A stretch of DNA of 38,001 bases from Gammaproteobacteria bacterium. Lineage in GTDB: Bacteria; Pseudomonadota; Gammaproteobacteria; DRLM01. Position numbers and translations under genes: made by a program. This document shows positions 33,092-38,001 of the stretch, piece after piece. The notes below the pieces were generated by a model, which saw nothing but the letters and a program-made list of their open reading frames with translations, was not told the origin of the DNA and ran no database searches. The stretch spans positions 60,401 to 98,401 of the forward strand of contig JAHFRV010000005.1 in the NCBI GenBank assembly GCA_023266095.1, read 5' to 3'. How positions within the stretch are numbered: the stretch's first letter is position 1; each line of letters begins with the position of its first letter.

Positions 33092-35944
33092 TCATACCGG
33101 TACTGCCACTTGAGCAGAAGGCATGCCAACATGATATCCCTGTGCGAGATCGAACTTATAGTCGCTGAGCATGGCGAGGGTTTCGGCGTCTTCCACATAT
33201 TCCGCCACGGTCTTTTTGCCGAACCCCCGGGCCACATCACAAAAGGCCTTCACCAATACTTGGTCATCGCGATTGCTGACCAGGTTACGGATAAAGGAAC
33301 CATCGATCTTGATGTAATCAAACGGCAACTCCTTTAAATATTTGAACGATGAGAAACCGACACCAAAATCATCCAAGGCGAAATAGCAGCCCTTGTCCTT
33401 GATGGCCTCCATCAGTTTGCGCGTCGCCGTCGCATCCGTCAGCACCAAGGTCTCGGTGATTTCGAAGATCAAACGTTCGGGATCGACACCGGTGCGGATC
33501 AATAACCTATCCAGTAAGGGAAGTAGCTCGGGATCGTCGAAGGCGCGGGCGGAGAGATTGAGAGAATAGCTCAGCTGCCCATCCCGCTCCCATTGCGAGA
33601 GATGAGTGATCACTTCCGTCATGACCCAGTGGTCTATAGAGCGAATCAGGCCGGTGCGTTCAGCCTCGCGGATAAAGGCGCCCGGCCTCAAAAAGCTACC
33701 GCCCGCTTCGCACATGCGCAGCAAAGCCTCATAGTGTGAGATCCGCTGTGTTTTCAAATTGAGAATGGGTTGGTAGTGCAGTACGAATCGATTCTGAGTC
33801 AATGCATCTTCAATCTTACGCCGCCAATGAATCTGTGCGCGAACCTGGTGACGGGCCCCTTCCTTGCCGGAAAAGAGATGCCACTGCCCGCGACCCGCAT
33901 CCTTCGCTTGGTACATGGCCAGGTCCGCATTGGCCAATATTTGTTCCGGTCCCTCGTCTTGCGCGGGAAACAAAGCGATGCCGATACTGGCGCTGGCGGT
34001 GAACACGGTGCTATCGGCGGTGATGCTCACCGCCCGCAAGGCGTCACTCAATTTGACGGCGAGGGCCAAGGCACCCAGCTCGTCGATCTCCGGTATCACC
34101 ACCGCGAACTCATCGCCCCCCAAGCGCGCCACCACATCCACTTTGCGCAGTTCACGCTGGAGGGCCTGCGCAACTGCCCGTAACAATTGATCACCCGCTT
34201 TATGACCGCTGGTGTCGTTGACGTCCTTGAAATAGTCCAGGTCGATGTAGAACAGCGCACCACTGTGTCCGTGTCGCTGCGCCCTGAGCAGCGCCGTATG
34301 CAATTCTTCCTGTAACCGTCCGCGATTGAACAGACCCGTGAGCGAGTCATGTTCCGCCAACCAGGTGAAACGTCGCTCAACCTGCTTACGCTCCGTGATA
34401 TCGAGACCTACCGCGAGCACCCCGGGGTCGAGAGGTCCCTCCGCTTTCAAGTGAGAATACAGCCAGACGATATCGCGCTCACCCCCATCCTTGCAGAGAA
34501 TGCTGGATTCATGCTGGAGCTGCTTATCATGGCCGACGGACACATCCCTCAACAACCGCGTGTAGGTGTCTTGCTCTTCGGGGGGAACCAGCAGCTCGAT
34601 GAATGATTTGCCTATCAGTTCATCACTGTCATAGCCGATCAGCGAGGCGGCATGTTGATTCAGCAGCCGGACCCGCAGATCATTATCCAGAGTGATGATG
34701 ATCACTTGGGCGGTGGCCAGCAGCCCCTCGGCAAAGTCACGTTCCCGGGCCAGTTCTTTGATCTTCTGCTGTAAATCCCGACTGCGGGAGTCTACCTGCT
34801 GCTCCAAGGTTTGTAAGTGATCCGCCAGCGCCAGTGCGGACACACATAGCTGTTCGATTTCGTCCCGGGGTTTGGCGGCGAGATGCTGCGCGCCGATCAG
34901 CTTGCGGGATTGGTCGAATTGGCTCTGTGCCAGCAACGGCAAGCTCGACGCTGTATTGCGTAGACGCTCCATAGGGCGTCGCAAATAGAGAAGGACCACC
35001 GTGCCCGAAATCAGCAGCCCCAGAATCCCAGTGACTATGCTCTGCATCGCCGCGGAGCGGATCTTCACCATCGCGTCGGTTACATCCGTGATGGTAATCA
35101 GATGGCTGGGTAAGGATCCGGGTTCTTTACTCAAAGGCACAAAGCGCAAGGCATATGCGCGCTCGTCGATATCAATGTTGGCTCCGGCCAATACCTCATC
35201 TAGCGACCGCCGTTCATTGGCCAGCTTGCGCAGTATCGGCCAGGTCTCGGCGGCGTTGGTCAAGGCGACTACCCGCATCTGCCAGCCGTCGAGTCGGCGT
35301 GTCGTCTCCTCTTCATCCGCGCCGGGCGAATTCATGTCCGCCACCAAAATACCGATCTCCGCGGCGGAGGCGCGCCGAAAGTCCAAGGCCAGCTCGGCCA
35401 GGGAAGCGCTCAAGACCACCGCCCCGATGTCGCCCTGCTGACTGAGCAGCGGTACCGCCGATAGGATTATGCAATCCTGCGCACAGTACATTTGATTGTG
35501 AGGGAGTTCGTCGCGGATGGCGTCATTCACGGCGCGTGTTATCAGATTCGATCCTTGGAGATCTTGAATAGCGCCACGTGCCGTGACGAGCTGACCTCGC
35601 TTGGAATAAAAACCTACCGCCCGCAAATCGAAATTCAGCTGTAAGGCCGTCCAGTGATCATCTAAAGCGGCCTCCAGTGCGTTGTTATTTTTTCCAAGGG
35701 CGGCACTGACACTACTCAAACCTGGCAGCAATCCTCCGATCTGCTGTAGGTGCAATTTGGCCTGCTCCATTTCCGCATCGAAGGCTGTCATGAGGTGGAC
35801 ATGATCCTCATCGAGTTGTTCATGAAGCTGATCTGAGAGACTGATATAACTGAGCAGGGGGAACACGGCGTTAACGGCCACCAGAACCAGCCCGATCACC
35901 CAGAGTAAGCGCCATTTCAGGCTGAGAAAACCTTTATTCCACAC
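33092..35944 (-). CDS. Membrane-bound sensor GGDEF-EAL protein with PAS domain
   Basis: 950 residues starting at GTG with AGGGAG upstream. A membrane helix (about 13-32) is followed by a periplasmic Cache-like sensor (about 33-300), a second helix (about 305-325), a HAMP-like segment and coiled coil, and a PAS domain (about 405-525). The diguanylate cyclase domain is intact: GGDEF at 609-613 with inhibitory I-site RKVD at 600-603. The phosphodiesterase domain is also intact: EALLR at 739-743, NLSARAF, ITETL, DDFGVGFSS, KIDGSFI and EYVEDAE. The protein could both make and degrade c-di-GMP. It lies downstream of a phosphate-binding-like protein and a porin and upstream of the FeeM-like gene, suggesting an envelope-triggered signalling cluster. 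Confidence 0.95.
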   Translation of the reverse strand: MWNKGFLSLKWRLLWVIGLVLVAVNAVFPLLSYISLSDQLHEQLDEDHVHLMTAFDAEMEQAKLHLQQIGGLLPGLSSVSAALGKNNNALEAALDDHWTALQLNFDLRAVGFYSKRGQLVTARGAIQDLQGSNLITRAVNDAIRDELPHNQMYCAQDCIILSAVPLLSQQGDIGAVVLSASLAELALDFRRASAAEIGILVADMNSPGADEEETTRRLDGWQMRVVALTNAAETWPILRKLANERRSLDEVLAGANIDIDERAYALRFVPLSKEPGSLPSHLITITDVTDAMVKIRSAAMQSIVTGILGLLISGTVVLLYLRRPMERLRNTASSLPLLAQSQFDQSRKLIGAQHLAAKPRDEIEQLCVSALALADHLQTLEQQVDSRSRDLQQKIKELARERDFAEGLLATAQVIIITLDNDLRVRLLNQHAASLIGYDSDELIGKSFIELLVPPEEQDTYTRLLRDVSVGHDKQLQHESSILCKDGGERDIVWLYSHLKAEGPLDPGVLAVGLDITERKQVERRFTWLAEHDSLTGLFNRGRLQEELHTALLRAQRHGHSGALFYIDLDYFKDVNDTSGHKAGDQLLRAVAQALQRELRKVDVVARLGGDEFAVVIPEIDELGALALAVKLSDALRAVSITADSTVFTASASIGIALFPAQDEGPEQILANADLAMYQAKDAGRGQWHLFSGKEGARHQVRAQIHWRRKIEDALTQNRFVLHYQPILNLKTQRISHYEALLRMCEAGGSFLRPGAFIREAERTGLIRSIDHWVMTEVITHLSQWERDGQLSYSLNLSARAFDDPELLPLLDRLLIRTGVDPERLIFEITETLVLTDATATRKLMEAIKDKGCYFALDDFGVGFSSFKYLKELPFDYIKIDGSFIRNLVSNRDDQVLVKAFCDVARGFGKKTVAEYVEDAETLAMLSDYKFDLAQGYHVGMPSAQVAVPV

Positions 35945-36001
35945 GCCAGCTCCCTGGGCGTAATCGCCACTAGCACACGCCGCTGTTACCCGCCAGACCC
36001 T

Positions 36002-37237
36002 TCAAAAATGGAAAGAAACCAGCATGGTGAAAAGCTGCCAGTCTTTAGTGCGTGCAAAAAGATCGGGATTTTCAATAATCGGCAACCAAGCCGTGCCGTT
36101 GACCTTGTGCCACTCAGCACGCAAGAATAAATAGGGGTAAGGATCCCACCTCACGCCTAACGTGAAATCCTTGGCATAACGCGTATGGGCGGGCAGGCCG
36201 CTGCCCGCGGCATAGCTCTCACCGTCTTCGTCGTCTTCATCCGTGTTCAACACATCATAACGGGTAAAGAATTGCCAACGTGGAGCGGGACGGTAATCGA
36301 ACTGCGCATAACGGCTCTTGCCCACGACTTCCATATTGGGCAACGCGGGCCCGAAGTCGCTGTAGCTAAACCGGCGCCGTGCATATTCCCCAGTGAACCC
36401 CCAGCGCGCAGCGTCATATTGCAAGGAAAATATCCAGGGTGTAAACCGTATCTTGCCAGCAGCGAGTGGGTCAGCGGTTCCCGGCTGGTAATCCATGTTG
36501 GCTTGCACGCTGCTGACGGCGAGCCGAATACGCTCGTCGTAGCTCTTCAACATCAGCCGTCCCTGAAAAGAAATACGGTCCTGCAAGTTACCCGGGCGGT
36601 CGGCACCCAGCAAGGCCGGTTCTGTGTTGATTGCATCGATAATAGGTTCAGCGATGCCAAACTCAAGCAAGGCCGTCGTCCAGGGCCACGCCTGTTCACC
36701 GTATAACACCACACCATCGGCGGAGGCGGCGAGATTGCGGGTACGCTCAAAGTAGATGGACTGGGGCAACAATATTCCCGGCCTCGCCAGCGGCACGCCC
36801 CTGACGTCATTGAACAGGCCCAAGGGCACTTTTATCCTGCCGAAACGCCCGCCCCAATAGCCCTTGTCCGAGGCGGCGAAGCGCGAATCGATGAAACCAT
36901 AGTCCAGCGCCGCCTCGCCATCATCGGTGGCCCCGGCATGACGACTGATCACCTGCCCCACCACCAGCAAATTCGGCACGGGTGCATAAGAGGCATTCAA
37001 TCCAAGCTCGGAAAAGTCCAGACTGCCCGAGTCATCCGTCTCACCGAAGAAATTGTTGTCAGTGGTATAGACCACGGCTTGACTGGCAAAGCCATGCAAC
37101 TGCAAGCCTTCACTGAGGGTCACCCCTGTCGCGGGATAACTCAGCGCCATGGCGAATGACATGGCCAAGCCCAGCCTAACGTCCCTACCCGCTCGCAACC
37201 GTCTAATCGATTTGCAGTACTTTGATACGTGCATCAT
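36002..37237 (-). CDS. Porin-like outer-membrane protein
   Basis: About 411 residues; the ATG at 37237 (or 37234) has AGGGACGG upstream and overlaps the preceding gene by about 35 nt. A long N-region signal peptide ends near ALSYPATG. The mature part has barrel features: LNASYAPVPNLLVVGQV, WGGRFGRIKVPLGLF, RWGFTGEYARRRFSY, RWQFFTRYDVLNT, FLRAEWHKV. The C-terminus ends with Phe (LVSFHF). This resembles large porins encoded beside phosphate-binding-like proteins and sensor GGDEF/EAL or kinase genes. The cargo is unknown. Confidence 0.85.
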   Translation of the reverse strand: MMHVSKYCKSIRRLRAGRDVRLGLAMSFAMALSYPATGVTLSEGLQLHGFASQAVVYTTDNNFFGETDDSGSLDFSELGLNASYAPVPNLLVVGQVISRHAGATDDGEAALDYGFIDSRFAASDKGYWGGRFGRIKVPLGLFNDVRGVPLARPGILLPQSIYFERTRNLAASADGVVLYGEQAWPWTTALLEFGIAEPIIDAINTEPALLGADRPGNLQDRISFQGRLMLKSYDERIRLAVSSVQANMDYQPGTADPLAAGKIRFTPWIFSLQYDAARWGFTGEYARRRFSYSDFGPALPNMEVVGKSRYAQFDYRPAPRWQFFTRYDVLNTDEDDEDGESYAAGSGLPAHTRYAKDFTLGVRWDPYPYLFLRAEWHKVNGTAWLPIIENPDLFARTKDWQLFTMLVSFHF

Positions 37238-37637
37238 CAACCGTCCCTGAAATGTAACCTATCGCCCCGGGTGTACGCGCAATTGTCTCGAGCATTGCGG
37301 CCTGATCAGACACGGTGAGCGGTGCTTGTCCGGTACCCGAAAAAACCAACCGGTCCCAGGCGCGCCTCAGCTGATACGGAAAGACATTTAAGATTTGTTT
37401 GCAGAAGGTAACGTGAGCGGATGAACTATCTGGCAGGACGGCTACGACCAAGACATGTCCGTCCGGCCAAGTCCGCGTGCGCATACCAAAGATGGCTTGT
37501 AACTGATTCACGGAAAGCTGAGTATAAGTTACGCTGGGATTGGCAATAACAAAGCCTTGCGCATACCCGGTGAAGCTTGCACAAAGAAGCACACTACAGA
37601 CAATACTTAGCCGCCAAAGACCTATTGAACGGGACAT
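37203..37637 (-). CDS. Small periplasmic phosphate-binding-like protein
   Basis: 144 residues from the ATG at 37637, with GGAG 7 nt upstream; an upstream TTG is less likely. A Sec signal peptide (ending SFTGYAQG) precedes a short PstS-like/PBP-superfamily domain. Recognised features are ANPSVTYTQLSVNQLQAIFG, a tungsten/phosphate-like WPDGHVLVVAVLPDSSSAHV, then FCKQILNVF and the C-terminal ARTPGAIGYISG. It is about half the size of full PstS, so it may be a sensor subunit and not a transporter component; no ABC transporter genes adjoin it. It is the first gene of the cluster with the porin, GGDEF-EAL and FeeM-like genes. Confidence 0.82.
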   Translation of the reverse strand: MSRSIGLWRLSIVCSVLLCASFTGYAQGFVIANPSVTYTQLSVNQLQAIFGMRTRTWPDGHVLVVAVLPDSSSAHVTFCKQILNVFPYQLRRAWDRLVFSGTGQAPLTVSDQAAMLETIARTPGAIGYISGTVDDARIKVLQID

Positions 37638-37896
37638 GCCCAAGCTCCAGCCCCATAACCCGAGTTAATCCATTACAAACACCATAGCGGCTTTTACCGG
37701 GTAGCGCAATCAAGCATGGGTGTACTAAGAAAGAATATTGGCTCTGTCGCGACAGGACGGTTGTACGCCGCAATGCGGGTAAGTCGCCTAGGTGAACCTC
37801 ACCCAAGAACCTAGCAGAACAGGACGTAAACATCTCGACTCATCCGGCTCCATCATTCAGCCGGGGGCGCGGCACATAATTGGGCTCTGTTGAATT

Positions 37897-38001
37897 TCAA
37901 GTGGGTTGACCGGGCAAATGCGGGTTCAACGTCCCGAAATTGAGCTTGCCGGCGATCAGAAATACCACGGTGCGTATTGTCCGGAAGTTCCCGTACCCCC
38001 T
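37897..38001 (-). mobile_element. ISL3-like transposase C-terminus (partial) at window edge
   Basis: On the minus strand the frame enters from the window edge and encodes GYGNFRTIRTVVFLIAGKLN, then FGTLNPHLP, to a TGA at 37897-37899. This resembles the C-terminus of ISL3-type transposases. Just beyond the stop, GGGCTCTGTTGAATTTCAAG (37883-37902) could be the terminal inverted repeat. The element lies mainly outside the window. Confidence 0.5.

Noticed and set aside
37594-37833. 79-codon minus-strand frame upstream of the binding-protein gene
   Set aside because: Overlaps the start of the recognised gene in another frame and shows no domain or ribosome-binding site.

Overview
The window looks like chromosomal DNA of a free-living, moderately GC-rich gammaproteobacterium, probably a Chromatiales-like or related chemolithotrophic or halotolerant lineage. 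This placement is an inference: it rests on the GatB-type amidotransferase, glmU/glmS, a Rep-type helicase, a GlyGly-CTERM protein, paired sucrose synthase and sucrose-phosphate synthase genes, and dense chemotaxis and c-di-GMP genes. No rRNA, tRNA or CRISPR array was seen.

Layout. 1-2950: 3' end of a secreted YVTN beta-propeller protein with a GlyGly-CTERM tail, then a SohB-type membrane protease and a possible coupled small ORF. 3144-6481 (minus): CheX-like phosphatase, CheY-like receiver, secreted Cache protein, chemoreceptor. 6878-8314: gatB. 8601-11568 (plus): a sigma-28-like promoter, a second secreted Cache protein and a second chemoreceptor, so two Cache plus receptor modules flank gatB. 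11790-14369: M23 peptidase, truncated haemoglobin and a ferredoxin-reductase partner. 14390-17938 (minus): ParA ATPase fused to a glycogen-binding domain, and Rep helicase. 18016-23525 (minus): sucrose-phosphate synthase/phosphatase, sucrose synthase and MscS channel, an apparent osmolyte operon. 24093-31675: glmS with a structured leader, an outer-membrane protein, an RsuA-family pseudouridine synthase, a gene-free structured region, glmU, and a Tat-type flavin amine oxidase carrying a haem-c-like CxxCH motif. 31800-32040: a broken IS110-family transposase remnant. 32321-37637 (minus): small phosphate-binding-like protein, porin, GGDEF-EAL protein and FeeM-like N-acyl amino acid synthase. 37883-38001: edge of an ISL3-like insertion sequence.

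The best candidates for something undescribed are (i) the binding protein/porin/c-di-GMP/FeeM cluster, which may link an envelope signal to c-di-GMP and an N-acyl signal; (ii) the ParA-glycogen-binding fusion near the sucrose genes; (iii) the CxxCH-bearing flavin amine oxidase; (iv) the duplicated secreted-Cache plus chemoreceptor modules. All functions are inferred from sequence read by eye; no database search was possible.
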